Source: Thiohalocapsa sp963695445
GTDB taxonomy: Bacteria; Pseudomonadota; Gammaproteobacteria; Chromatiales; Chromatiaceae
DNA length: 64,000 nt
NCBI GenBank assembly: GCA_963695445.1
Contig: CAVOGV010000001.1
Location: forward strand, 62,001-126,000
Reading direction: 5' to 3'
Shown: positions 9,972 through 20,925 of the stretch, one piece after another
Position numbering within the stretch: position 1 is the stretch's first letter
Layout: every line of letters begins with the position of its first letter
The notes under the pieces: generated by a model
The model's database searches: none
Told to the model about the DNA's origin: nothing
What the model saw: only the letters and a program-made list of their open reading frames with translations
Made by a program: the position numbers and the translations under genes

Positions 9972-11379
9972 CTAACGCCCGATATACCAGGGGATACTGG
10001 CGCGCATCGCGACATTGGTGAGGAAGCGTTGGTAACGCCGGCTGCCCTCAGGCAAGCCTTTTCCAAGCGTGTCGTCGGCGATGTTGCCGTTGCCGGTGTT
10101 GGGCGGCCAGTTGTCCCTGGCCGGGAGCATCGCCTGGCTGACAACGCCGTCCTGCTCGGTGGCGAGCAGCAACTCCACCGACGCGGAGCGCACGCGGGAC
10201 CAAGCCTTGTTTCTGCTGACCCAAGCCGCGGTGTGCACGGTGCTCGGTGTCATGCGCGTGATAACTGGTACCGTCAGACAGCACGCCGCTAAAGGTCAGG
10301 CGCATGTCGGCGACGTCAGTAATCAGGGCCTGACTGTCGCCATCTTCCATACTCCAGACGCAGAGTGACGGCCGATAACGATCAAAATCGTTGTCGCCGC
10401 CGTCGCCAACTTGGCAGTGGCCCACGCCGGAGCCAGCCTGGATGCGCCGATTGTTGGTGTCGACGCAGCAGACATAGTACACGTCGTAGGAGAATGGGTA
10501 GACAGTGGCACGGTGGACCGGCTGAGCCACCTGCCGCGTCGCGCTGGCCGCGGACCAGTTGTATGCGCGGCCGAGTGTGTCGGCGGCATTGACGACGTTT
10601 CCATCGGCGTCCGTCGCGGTGTGAGCGATGCTCAAATCATTGGCGCCGCGCTCTTCCGGGCCGCTGATCTCGAACAGATCGGCACTGACGCAGTCGGTGA
10701 TCAAGGCGAGCCGACCGACGTTGGCAAGCGCGGACGGCACGGCCTCCAGGTTGAGATCGCCGGAACCCTCGAAGCCGCCGTTGTCGCCAATGGCGCCGGC
10801 CAGGGTGCCCGCCACACCGACGCCTTGATCGTCGACGCCCCAGGTGACTAACACGTCGCCGCGCAACCAGCGCGCCGCGATGTTATCAGCCGCGGCGTCA
10901 GGGAGGTCCGCGTAGCTGGCCGCCGTGGCAAGATCGTCGGCGTTGTCGTATCCAATCGCGCGATCCATACCCAAGTAATGGCGATCAGTCTTCCAGTTGG
11001 CGTGACCACAGTTGCCACCGGTCGTATCCAGCAGCCGACAAGCCTTGACGGTGAATTGGCCCTCGCTCTCCGCCATCGCGATACTGCGACAGCCCAGGGA
11101 GCGGTTGCCACGCAGGTTGCGGGCGGAAATTTGCATCGCGATACGGGCGCTCTCCTGAAGCCGGGCAAACTGGTCTTCGCGCACGTAGACGGATTTGGTG
11201 TCGATGAGTAGATCGGTAAGTCCGATCATGAGGATGCCGCCGATCGTGATCGCCACCATCATCTCCACCAACGAAAAACCGGCCAGCCGCCGCCGGGAGT
11301 AGCGAACGTACAGGGCGTCTTGCCGCGATGGATGTCGATCGAACGCCGGCGTTTCCGCGGACCAACCAGGCACCGCCAT
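9972..11379 (-). CDS. pilW: Type IV pilus minor pilin PilW (operon 1, frameshifted)
   Basis: PilW-type minor pilin. LAG|FSLVEMMVAITIGGILM is the prepilin site plus helix, followed by the family segment LQESARIAMQISARNLRG. The reading frame changes near 10255: upstream it runs through LTFSGVLSDGTSY, downstream it continues as WSRVRSASVELLLATEQDG to the stop at 9972. That distal frame is the expected PilW C-terminus. The ATG at 11379 gives a 34-residue leader, and the open frame extends further upstream to 11586 inside pilV. It is co-directional and closely spaced with pilV and pilX. Confidence 0.8.
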
Positions 11380-11452
11380 CGCCCTGCGATGACCTGCTGC
11401 ACGACAGGCGCGTGTGGTCCGTATTCGTGGGATGAGTCTCACTGGTCTAGTC

Positions 11453-11953
11453 TCATTGAGGCAGTCTGGTGCACAGGCTGAAGACCGTCTCGTCGACTGC
11501 GCGACCGCTCTGGGCCAGTGCGTCATCCTCACCGCGCGCATCATCCCAACGGACGACGACCTGGCAGTTGCTGGCAAGACATGCATTGTCGGTGGCGGCG
11601 CAATTGACTTCGCCGAGGGGTTTGCCGTCCGGCGGGCGCAGATTTAGGCTGCCGAGTTCTTCCGCCCAGTTGTCGAAGGCATCGGAACCGCTGTCAGCGC
11701 CAACTTTGAAATGGTTGCCGTTAAAGGCAGCAGGGTCCGCGCGCATGCGATCGATCAGGTCGTACGCCGCAAGCGTGGCCTGGGTGCGTAGGTAGGCACT
11801 ATGGTTGCTGCGCATGGACGCAAGCTGCAGACCCGCAACGCCGAGCAGCCCGATGGACATGATGATGACCGTCACCAGCACCTCCACCAGCGTAAAGCCA
11901 CGCTGCCGACCGCCCTGTCCTCCCGTTTGCATCGACTCAGGCTCCTCGCGCAT
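11453..11953 (-). CDS. pilV: Type IV pilus modification protein / minor pilin PilV (operon 1)
   Basis: 166-residue PilV-type minor pilin: RQRG|FTLVEVLVTVIIMSIGLLGVAGLQ is the leader, cleavage site and helix, followed by the family segment YLRTQATLAAYDLIDRMRADP. It is the first gene of operon 1. No fimT/fimU gene precedes it here, in contrast to operon 2. ATG 11953 gives a 19-residue leader with a central Met option at residue 8. Confidence 0.9.
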   Translation of the reverse strand: MREEPESMQTGGQGGRQRGFTLVEVLVTVIIMSIGLLGVAGLQLASMRSNHSAYLRTQATLAAYDLIDRMRADPAAFNGNHFKVGADSGSDAFDNWAEELGSLNLRPPDGKPLGEVNCAATDNACLASNCQVVVRWDDARGEDDALAQSGRAVDETVFSLCTRLPQ

Positions 11954-12279
11954 GTGCTTCGGTGACCGTCCGGCAGGAAATATCGACCCCGACGCTAGCG
12001 GGGCTATGCCTCACTTCGCGGTGTCACGATACGGAAAACTAACGGACTCGAGACGATTCTGCTGGCGAACACCGACAGGAATCCAGCTCGGAGCGACCGG
12101 CGGACAGAATACACAAATCGCAAAGAAGCCTCACACTTGGAGTGGCTGTTTGCCCGGCGCGCTGCCGGCTTTGGCAGCGCGACCCCGATACGGATCGCGC
12201 TCGACGATATGGCCGCGCTGCTGCGTTGCGCTGACAGCGCGGCGAGGGAGGGGAAACGCCGCGTTGGGCGACGGGTCGG
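11954..12279. other. Upstream region of pilin operon 1 / downstream of gor
   Basis: About 325 bases between pilV and gor, both on the minus strand. It should hold the operon 1 promoter. I could not identify a convincing sigma-54 (TGGCAC-N5-TTGC) or sigma-70 box, and I see no coding sequence. Confidence 0.35.
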
Positions 12280-13641
12280 TCACTCGTCCGGATGCGGCTC
12301 CTTCAGCGTGACGAGTTCTTCAGCGCTGACCGGGTGGATCGCAATGGTGTTGTCGAAATCCGCCTTGGTGGCGCCAAGCTTGACGGCGACCGCGAAGCCC
12401 TGCAGCATTTCGTCGACGCCATCGCCCACCATGTGGATGCCAACCACGCGCTCATCGTCCCCGACGCAGACCAATTTCATCGCCGTGCGTGGTCCGTGGC
12501 GGTTCAACGCGTAGCGCATGGGCTGGAACTGGGTTTGGTAGACCGTCACCTTTTGCCCGCTGTCGCGGGCCTGAGCCTCCGTGAGACCGACGCTGCCGAC
12601 CGGCGGATGCGCGAACACCACGGTCGGGATGTTCTGGTAATCGACGCGACGCTCGGGCTGATCATTGAACAGCCGGTCGGCGAGTCGACGCCCGGCGGCG
12701 ATCGCCACGGGTGTCAGCGGCGCGCGCCCAGTGATGTCGCCGAGGGCATAAACGCCTGTCGCCGTGGTGTTTTGGAAGGCATCGGTCGGCACGATGCCGT
12801 TGGGTAAGACCTCAACACCCGCGGCCTCGAGATTCAAGTCAGCGGTATTGGCGGCGCGGCCGACGGCCCAGAGCACCGTATCGAAACCGGTCAGGGCACT
12901 GCCATCCGCTGCAAACACCGCGATGCCGTCGGCCTGCCGTTCCAGCGATGCAACCGCGAACGGCAGATGCATCGCGATCCCGTCCTGGGCCATGTTGTGG
13001 GCAACCGTTTCGCTGACGATCGGATCGAAGGTCTCAAGCACACGGTCCTCGAGCGCCACCACGGTCACGTCAGATCCCAACGCGCGCAATACACCGGCCA
13101 GCTCCACCCCGATGTAGCCGCCGCCGACCACACAGACCCGCTTTGGCTGCTCCTGCAGCTGGAAAAATCCGTCGGACGTGATACCTAGCTCCGCGCCGGG
13201 CACACGCGGCACGATCGGCCGGCCGCCGGTGGCAATGGCAATATGATCGGCGGTGTAGTGCTTCCCATCCACCTCCACGGTATGGGCGTCGACGAAGCGG
13301 GCGCGCCCCCGAATATGGGTGATGCCTTCGCCGGCCACATAGCCATTCCAGTAGTCGAGAATGCCGTCGATGAAGCCCTGTCGACCAGACACCAGGGCCT
13401 TCCAATCGACGCCCTGGAGGTCGGCGAGAACGCCGAAGTCGCGGGCGTCGCGGGCATTTTGGGCCAGGTTGGCCGCGTACCACATGACCTTCTTCGGTAC
13501 ACAACCGACGTTGACGCAGGTACCGCCGAGCTTATCGGCCTCAATGATGGCGACGCGTTTGCCGTGTTCGGCCGCCTTTTCCGCCACCGCGAGGCCGCCG
13601 CTGCCGCCACCGATGGCAATGAGATCGAAATGATTGTCCAT
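12280..13641 (-). CDS. gor: Glutathione-disulfide reductase
   Basis: 453-residue flavoprotein disulfide reductase regenerating GSH from GSSG with NADPH in the cytosol. FAD motif GGGSGGLAVAEKAA; redox-active disulfide GGTCVNVGCVPKK; NADPH motif GGGYIGVELAGVL; second FAD motif TGVYALGDITGR; and the catalytic C-terminal HPVSAEELVTL. GCVPKKVMW, the PRVPGAE segment and the C-terminal His-Pro favour glutathione reductase over dihydrolipoamide dehydrogenase. ATG 13641 follows GGAG at good spacing, whereas the longer frame from 13713 has none. The next gene upstream on the same strand is the Prx-Grx peroxidase that consumes GSH. Confidence 0.93.
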   Translation of the reverse strand: MDNHFDLIAIGGGSGGLAVAEKAAEHGKRVAIIEADKLGGTCVNVGCVPKKVMWYAANLAQNARDARDFGVLADLQGVDWKALVSGRQGFIDGILDYWNGYVAGEGITHIRGRARFVDAHTVEVDGKHYTADHIAIATGGRPIVPRVPGAELGITSDGFFQLQEQPKRVCVVGGGYIGVELAGVLRALGSDVTVVALEDRVLETFDPIVSETVAHNMAQDGIAMHLPFAVASLERQADGIAVFAADGSALTGFDTVLWAVGRAANTADLNLEAAGVEVLPNGIVPTDAFQNTTATGVYALGDITGRAPLTPVAIAAGRRLADRLFNDQPERRVDYQNIPTVVFAHPPVGSVGLTEAQARDSGQKVTVYQTQFQPMRYALNRHGPRTAMKLVCVGDDERVVGIHMVGDGVDEMLQGFAVAVKLGATKADFDNTIAIHPVSAEELVTLKEPHPDE

Positions 13642-13858
13642 CTTGTCTACTCCGAACGGATCGAGCATGTAACGGAAATGGGAGATCTGCGGCCGGCTGT
13701 CGGTCTGTGACACGACGCTTCCACAGCGTTAATGGTAGCCGAGCATGTGTGTCATGGGGCGCTCGTATCAGCGCAGGCGACGCGGCCTAGGTGCCGCAGC
13801 GTCATGCCAAATATCGAAAGGCACGCCGAGCGGGTATCGAACCCGGACCTTCGGCGCA

Positions 13859-13900
13859 GACGCATCCCTGCGTCAGGTTTCAGCCGGCGGCCTCGCCGCC
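13859..13900 (-). terminator. Two hairpins downstream of the Prx-Grx gene
   Basis: Perfect stems GACGCA-tccc-TGCGTC (13859-13874) and GGCGGC-ctc-GCCGCC (13886-13900) lie 20-60 bases after the peroxidase stop. There is no clear U-tract, so termination is inferred from position and stem strength only. Confidence 0.4.
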
Positions 13901-13920
13901 GAGAATCATCCTCACCGCAA

Positions 13921-14661
13921 TCAGCCGTTGCGACGACCCAGCCAACCCTCGAGATCGTCGGAACCGCCGATTTTCTCGCCATCAACGAAGATCTGCGGCA
14001 CGCTGGTGGCATTGGCGACAGCACGCAGCGTCAGATCGCTGTAATCGCGGTTCAGCAGCAGCTCCTCGTAACCAATACCGGCCTCTTGCAGCATCGCCTT
14101 GGCCTTTGCGCAGAACGGGCAGCCGGGCCGGGTGAAAATGGTGACGTTGAGCGGCTTCGGTGCGTCTGGCGCGATGTAGGCGAGCATGGTATCGGCGTCG
14201 GACTGGCCAAAGGGGTCCCCTTCGACTTCTGGCTCCAGGAACATCTTCTCGATGACACCGTCCTTGACCAACATCGAGTAGCGCCATGAGCGCTTGCCAA
14301 AGCCCAGATCGTCCTTGTCGACCAGAAGCCCCATGCCGTCGGTGAATTCGCCGTTGCCGTCCGGGATGAAGCGGATGTTGTGCGCCTTCTCGGCCTCCTG
14401 CCAGGCGTTCATGACGAAGGTGTCATTCACCGACATGCAGACGATGTCGTCGACGCCGTGCGCCTTGAACACGCCCGCGAGTTGGTTGAAGCGAGGAACG
14501 TGCGTCGAGGAGCAGGTCGGCGTGAAGGCTCCCGGCAGTGAAAACACCACCACGGTCTTGCCCTTGAAGATGTCGTCGGTGGTCACGTCTACCCAGTCGT
14601 GACCCTCACGGGTGTGGAAGGTCACTTGCGGGACGGGCTGGCCTGTCTTGTCTTGAAGCAT
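13921..14661 (-). CDS. Hybrid peroxiredoxin-glutaredoxin (glutathione amide/glutathione-dependent peroxidase)
   Basis: 246-residue fusion. A Prx5-type domain (about 1-165) has the peroxidatic Cys in PGAFTPTCSSTHVP; a C-terminal glutaredoxin domain (about 170-246) has CPFC and SVPQIFVDG. Such hybrids reduce H2O2 and alkyl peroxides using GSH, with the Grx domain recycling the Prx domain. In purple sulfur bacteria the related enzyme can use glutathione amide. ATG 14661 was preferred over 14679 because AGGAG sits 8 bases upstream. It shares strand with gor across ~280 bases containing hairpins, and together they form a complete peroxide-reducing pair. Confidence 0.93.
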   Translation of the reverse strand: MLQDKTGQPVPQVTFHTREGHDWVDVTTDDIFKGKTVVVFSLPGAFTPTCSSTHVPRFNQLAGVFKAHGVDDIVCMSVNDTFVMNAWQEAEKAHNIRFIPDGNGEFTDGMGLLVDKDDLGFGKRSWRYSMLVKDGVIEKMFLEPEVEGDPFGQSDADTMLAYIAPDAPKPLNVTIFTRPGCPFCAKAKAMLQEAGIGYEELLLNRDYSDLTLRAVANATSVPQIFVDGEKIGGSDDLEGWLGRRNG

Positions 14662-14835
14662 GATCGAAGTCTCCTGCACGATGGGTTGAGAAAAATGGGT
14701 CAGGGTGTCGTCGGCGTTGGCCGTTGTCCCTGAGCACGGGTGTCAGAATGAGGCAGCCGAGGTGATATGAAAAATGGATTGTTTTAATCGGATCGATCGG
14801 ACTTCGCCTATTGCAAGCCGACCAACCCCACCGAC

Positions 14836-14967
14836 TCAGTATGCAACGGCGCCGACGGCCTCGACCGACGCGAGGCCGTGATCGGCATGGAGCTGAGCGA
14901 TCGAGCCGGCGTTGAGGACCAAGCCGAGCAAAGCCGCAGTGATGAGCGTCGAGGTGCGGATGGACAT
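14836..14967 (-). CDS. Small exported peptide, 43 residues
   Basis: Short frame with ATG at 14967 and GGAG 8 bases upstream. The sequence begins MSIRTSTLITAALLGLVLNA and continues GSIAQLHADHGL to a TGA at 14836. A positively charged start, hydrophobic core and small residues before AQLHA fit a Sec signal peptide, which would leave only a ~15-residue mature peptide. It lies upstream of the Prx-Grx gene on the same strand. I recognise no family. Signal-peptide logic plus the ribosome site is the only support. Confidence 0.5.
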   Translation of the reverse strand: MSIRTSTLITAALLGLVLNAGSIAQLHADHGLASVEAVGAVAY

Positions 14968-15184
14968 GAGACGATCTCCGAGAATTACGCATCAGTTGAG
15001 GTGGACAAAATATGGTCAAACGGCGATTTTTCAATCGTCAAAACATGGACGGCCGCCGGGAACCGGGCAACGACAGCGCAGGGTGTCCGCAACACTCGGC
15101 AAAGACCGTACGCTCCGTCTGCATCGGCCGGTCCGCGACCGATCGCATCGAACAGACATGACCGAACCGAACGTGCCGATCGAC

Positions 15185-15254
15185 AGTGCTGGGCCGATAG
15201 TGCTGGGCCGATAGTGCTGGGCCGCCAGTGCTGGGCCGCCAGTGTTGGGCAGAC
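15185..15254. repeat. 14-bp tandem repeat, five units
   Basis: Five head-to-tail copies of AGTGCTGGGCCG(AT/CC), the last one diverged (AGTGTTGGGCAGAC). It lies in the ~430-base non-coding stretch before the molybdopterin oxidoreductase. A period of 14 is not a multiple of three, so this is unlikely to be coding. Confidence 0.85.
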
Positions 15255-15398
15255 GTCGCGTGCGTCGGCCGACGTTCCAGGGCGGACAGTGTGGGGCCAG
15301 CAAAGACGGCAACGCGGTCCTTTTAACCGAGACTCGTCGACGACATCTTCCCCTCCACTAAACTCACTTCATTTTGTCCCCGCACGGACCCGCACGCC

Positions 15399-17487
15399 AT
15401 GCAATCTGTCAAGAGCACCTGCTACGAATGCGACGCCAACTGCGCCATCGATGTCGACCTGGACGCCACCGGCGAACCGGTCAAGGTCCACGGACCGGAC
15501 TGCCCGCGCTGCTACGTGCAGCTCGACCGGCGCAATCATCCCGACCGGTTGCTGTATCCGCTGCGTCGGAGCGGACCGCGCGGCAGCGGTGAGTTCGAGC
15601 GCATCTCCTGGGACGAGGCCCTGGACACCATCGCCGAGCGACTGGCCGCGACCCGCGCCGAGCATGGCGCCCCGGCCGCCGCCTTCTTCGCCGGCTACAC
15701 CAAGGAGGCTCGACCGCAATTGCAGCGCCTGGCGCACGCCTTCGGCTCGCCGAACTACATGACCGAGAGCGGTTGCTGCTTCTCCGCGACCATGGTGGCG
15801 GAGAAGCTGACCTTTGGGTACAAGATCAAGACCACGTCCACGGTCGCCTCCAACGCCACCCGCTGCCTGCTGGTCTGGTCGACCAACCCGCGCGGCTCGA
15901 TACCGCCGTTCGACAGTCACCCATTGGCCAACGACAGGCCTGGCCGGCGACTGGTGGTGGTGGACCCACGCCGCACGCCCCTCGCCGAGCAGGCCGACGT
16001 CCATCTGCAGATCCGCCCCGGCACCGACGGCGCGCTGGCCCTGGGCATGCATCACCTGATCTTCGCCAACGGCTGGCAAGACCAGGCGTTTCTCGACCAG
16101 TGGGGCAATGGGGTCGATGCATTTCAGGAGTATGTGCAGCAGTTCCCGCCGGACGCGAGTGGCGGAGATCTGCGGCATCGCCACGGTCGACCTGTACGCC
16201 GCCACGGCCCTGTACGCGGGCAACCATCCGGCCCAGATCATGCTGTCGCCCACCGCCACCGTGCAGCACAGCAACGGCTTTCAGAATCACCGCGCACTGA
16301 TCCTTCTGACCGCCGTGACTGGCAATCTCGATCGGGAGGGTGGCAACCGCTTCTTCAACGACAAGGTGATGCCGAAACCCATCGAGCTGTTCGATCATTG
16401 CCTGAACAACTTGCCACCACGGGTTGGTGACGAGGTGTTCCCGATCTGGACCCGCTACTGGCCGGCGGCGCAGAGCATGTTGCTGCCGGACTGCATCCTC
16501 GACGGTCGACCTCAGCGCATTCGTTCGCTACTGGCCATGGGCATCAACACCGCCATGTGGCCCAACTCCAAGCGCGTCGAGCAGGCATTGGGGGCGCTGG
16601 ACTTCTTCGCCGCATCGGACTTCTTCCACAACCCGGCCACGCGTATGGCCGACATCGTTCTGCCGGCCGCCACCGGTCTGGAGCGACCGGCCCTGATCGC
16701 TTACCCCGGCTGCGCCTATCAGGGGGAACTGCGCTATCGCCGCGCGGTGGTCGCACCCAAGGGCGAGGCGCGGCCCGACGGCGAGGTGTTCTTGCAGCTC
16801 GGCGTGCGGCTTGGCATGGGCGAACAGTTCTGGCAGGGCGATCTGGAGGCCTCCTGGGCCGAGGCCGCCGAGGGCATCCCGGAGGAGATCAGAAAACAGG
16901 TCTATGACGACCCTAACGGCGTGACCGTCTTCGCCGAGGCCATCGATGATCTGGTCGAGAACGGCTATCTGGATGCCGATCGACTGTACCGGCTGCGGGG
17001 CTTCAAGACCGCCTCCGGCAAGGTGGAGTTTGACTCGGCCGACCTCAGGGCCATCGGCCACGACGGCCTGCCGGTCTATCGCGAACCCGCCGAGAGCCCG
17101 GTATCGACGCCGGACCTGGCGCGCGATTATCCGCTAGTGCTCACCAGCGGCGCGCGCAACAAGTTTATGACACATTCCCAGCACCAATATCTGGAGCGCA
17201 TGCGCCGTGCGGTGCCGGACCCGCTGGTGGAGATTCACCCCGGCGACGCCGCGGTGCGTGGGATCGGCGACGGCGAGCCGGTGCAGGTCAGCTCGCCGCG
17301 GGGCGCCGTGCGATTCATCGCCCGCGTCACCGATCGCGTCAAGCCGGGTGTCGTGCACTGCGCCCACGGCTGGAATCACGCCAACATCAACGAGCTCACC
17401 GACGACCGCCACCTGGACCCGATCAGCGGCTTTCCACCGTTCAAATCCGGCTTGTGCCAGGTGCAACGCGCCGTCGAAGGCGCTTGA
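15399..17487 (+). CDS. Molybdopterin-dependent oxidoreductase (anaerobic dehydrogenase family, frameshifted)
   Basis: About 696 residues of a DMSO-reductase-superfamily catalytic subunit in two frames. The N-terminal half (15399 to ~16160) has a 4Fe-4S motif C-x2-C-x3-C...CPRC, and GCCFS is a candidate Cys Mo ligand. The C-terminal half (~16160 to 17487) includes GINTAMWPNS, ADIVLPAATGLERP and the molydopterin dinucleotide-binding domain (LVLTSGARN...MTHSQHQYLERM; HGWNHANINELTDD). Removing one base near 16160 joins them as PPERVAEICGIA, a normal family sequence. No twin-arginine leader is visible, suggesting a cytoplasmic enzyme. The substrate cannot be assigned. The next gene starts 5 bases after its stop. 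Confidence 0.85.
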
Positions 17488-17491
17488 ACCC

Positions 17492-18334
17492 ATGCCTTTC
17501 ATCGGCGTCCTACCCGAGCGTAGACACCTGTTCCAGCCGGAACCACGGCAGAACCTGGCGGTGAGCGACGCGGCGGCGTGGCGGCTCAACCCGCGCCATC
17601 GGCGGGTCTACGACAAGCTGAGCCTGGCGCTGGATGCCGGCCTGCTGGCTGCGCCCTGCGGTGTCGACCCGGCGGACTTCGGCATTGCCGGCGACACGCT
17701 GCTCTTCGTCAAGCCCATCACCAACCTCGCCGGCATGGGCCTGGACGCACGCTGCGCGCGCGCCGACGCGATCCCGATGGCACCGGGCAACTTCTGGTGC
17801 GAACGACTCACCGGCACCCACACGAGCAGCGATTGCCTGGTGCGTGATGGCGCCGCGATCTGGTTCGCACACACCCGCGCGTCGGCGGAGAAGGACGCCG
17901 AGCGACCGGTCTACTGGCAGATCGGCGCCGACCTGCCCGACGAGGAGGCCTGGTTGCGGCGTTGGGTCAGCGAGAACCTGGTCGGCTACACGGGGCTCTG
18001 CAATCTGGAGTTGATCGGCGGGCGTCCCATCGAGGGGCACCTGCGCGGGTCGAACGGATTTTTCGACTTCTACGGGCCCGACTTCATCCCCGCCTGGGTG
18101 GCGCTGGTGGACGGTGAGCCGTTTGACGTGCCGCCAGCCATCCCCGGTGGCTATGTCATCTCCATCTTCGGCGATGCCGACCTCAGCGACGACAACCTGC
18201 GTGCTGCCGCTGCCGCCGGCGTCGACGTGCAGTTGGACCGGCATACCCGAGGGCGCAGCGCGATCTTGCGCTGCACCGACCGACAGGCGGGCTTTGAGAG
18301 CTATCGCAGGCTCACCGGGCGCAGACTGATTTGA
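17492..18334 (+). CDS. Uncharacterised protein with ATP-grasp-like C-terminal motif
   Basis: 280 residues. It is coupled to the molybdopterin oxidoreductase (stop at 17487, ATG at 17492), so it is very probably co-transcribed. It has no signal peptide or membrane segment. The stretch GYTGLCNLELIGGRPIEGHLRG resembles the metal/ATP-binding end of ATP-grasp ligases (E-L-x-G-G-R-x-I-E-x-x-L-R), followed by FFDFYGPDF. The N-terminal part (TNLAGMGLDAR; APGNFWCERLTGTHTSSDCLV) is unfamiliar. A cofactor- or peptide-modifying role beside the oxidoreductase is only inference. Confidence 0.6.
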   Translation: MPFIGVLPERRHLFQPEPRQNLAVSDAAAWRLNPRHRRVYDKLSLALDAGLLAAPCGVDPADFGIAGDTLLFVKPITNLAGMGLDARCARADAIPMAPGNFWCERLTGTHTSSDCLVRDGAAIWFAHTRASAEKDAERPVYWQIGADLPDEEAWLRRWVSENLVGYTGLCNLELIGGRPIEGHLRGSNGFFDFYGPDFIPAWVALVDGEPFDVPPAIPGGYVISIFGDADLSDDNLRAAAAAGVDVQLDRHTRGRSAILRCTDRQAGFESYRRLTGRRLI

Positions 18335-18580
18335 CGACGACAGCCCCCGCGAGGCGGTATCAACGCGGTTCGACCGCGACGCCAGGGTGCGCTTCAACCT
18401 GCCGCTTCTTCTCGCCATCATCGGCTCGAGAAGACTCAGGATTGACTCTGCGCACGCGCCTACAGTAGCGAGTCCGCTAGCGAGGGTTTAGACTTCCGTC
18501 CTTCGCCCCGTGCGACCGCCAGTCGGCAAGGAAGCTTCATAGCGATAATTCCCACCGTTACCGTCGAGGAGATAAAGACA
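18335..18580. other. acs upstream region
   Basis: 245 bases without a gene. GAGGAG at 18568-18573 is the acs ribosome site. No clear promoter boxes at canonical spacing were seen. Confidence 0.4.
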
Positions 18581-20527
<1,947 letters not shown>

Positions 20528-20808
20528 GCCGGCACGGCCAACAGCGGCGGCCTCATCAGCAGGCCGCCGCACCCGGCCCCGCATCCAACGCAATAGCAAT
20601 CATGACGGGAAGCGGTACAGCATCCCCGGCCATGGCCGTTTTCGCGACCTGTTCCTAGGGCTTCGCTGCACTCCATGACCAGCACCGCCATTCGTGGCAC
20701 CCTGTCCCCGCGACACCAACGCTCCGTTGCGCGTTCACTCGCGTACCGACCAATGACACTCAGGACGGCAGGTCCTCGCCCACGCCCATGAAAGGATCTA
20801 CCTAGAAT

Positions 20809-20840
20809 GCCCGTCGGCCGGAACGCCCGTCGGCCGGAAT
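20809..20840. repeat. Tandem 16-bp duplication
   Basis: GCCCGTCGGCCGGAA(C/T) occurs twice in a row upstream of the NYN-domain gene. It contains the palindrome CGGCCG. The rest of 20528-20925 shows no gene. Confidence 0.6.
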
Positions 20841-20925
20841 ATCCATCGGGTTGGGTTCACCATTAGGATCAGCGCATCATGGCTGCGCACCAATTTATTT
20901 CGCGCTATTTCAGGAGGTTCAAGTC

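Noticed and set aside
13800..13845. tRNA-like T-arm (GGGTTCGATACCC on the minus strand)
   Set aside because: No matching acceptor stem, anticodon arm or D-arm could be folded around it; it is most likely part of the hairpin-rich terminator region.
15185..15254. Possible CRISPR-like array
   Set aside because: Units are directly adjacent with no spacers, so it is a tandem minisatellite.
18442..18466. TTGACT / TACAGT as an acs promoter
   Set aside because: Spacing is only 13 bases, too short for sigma-70.
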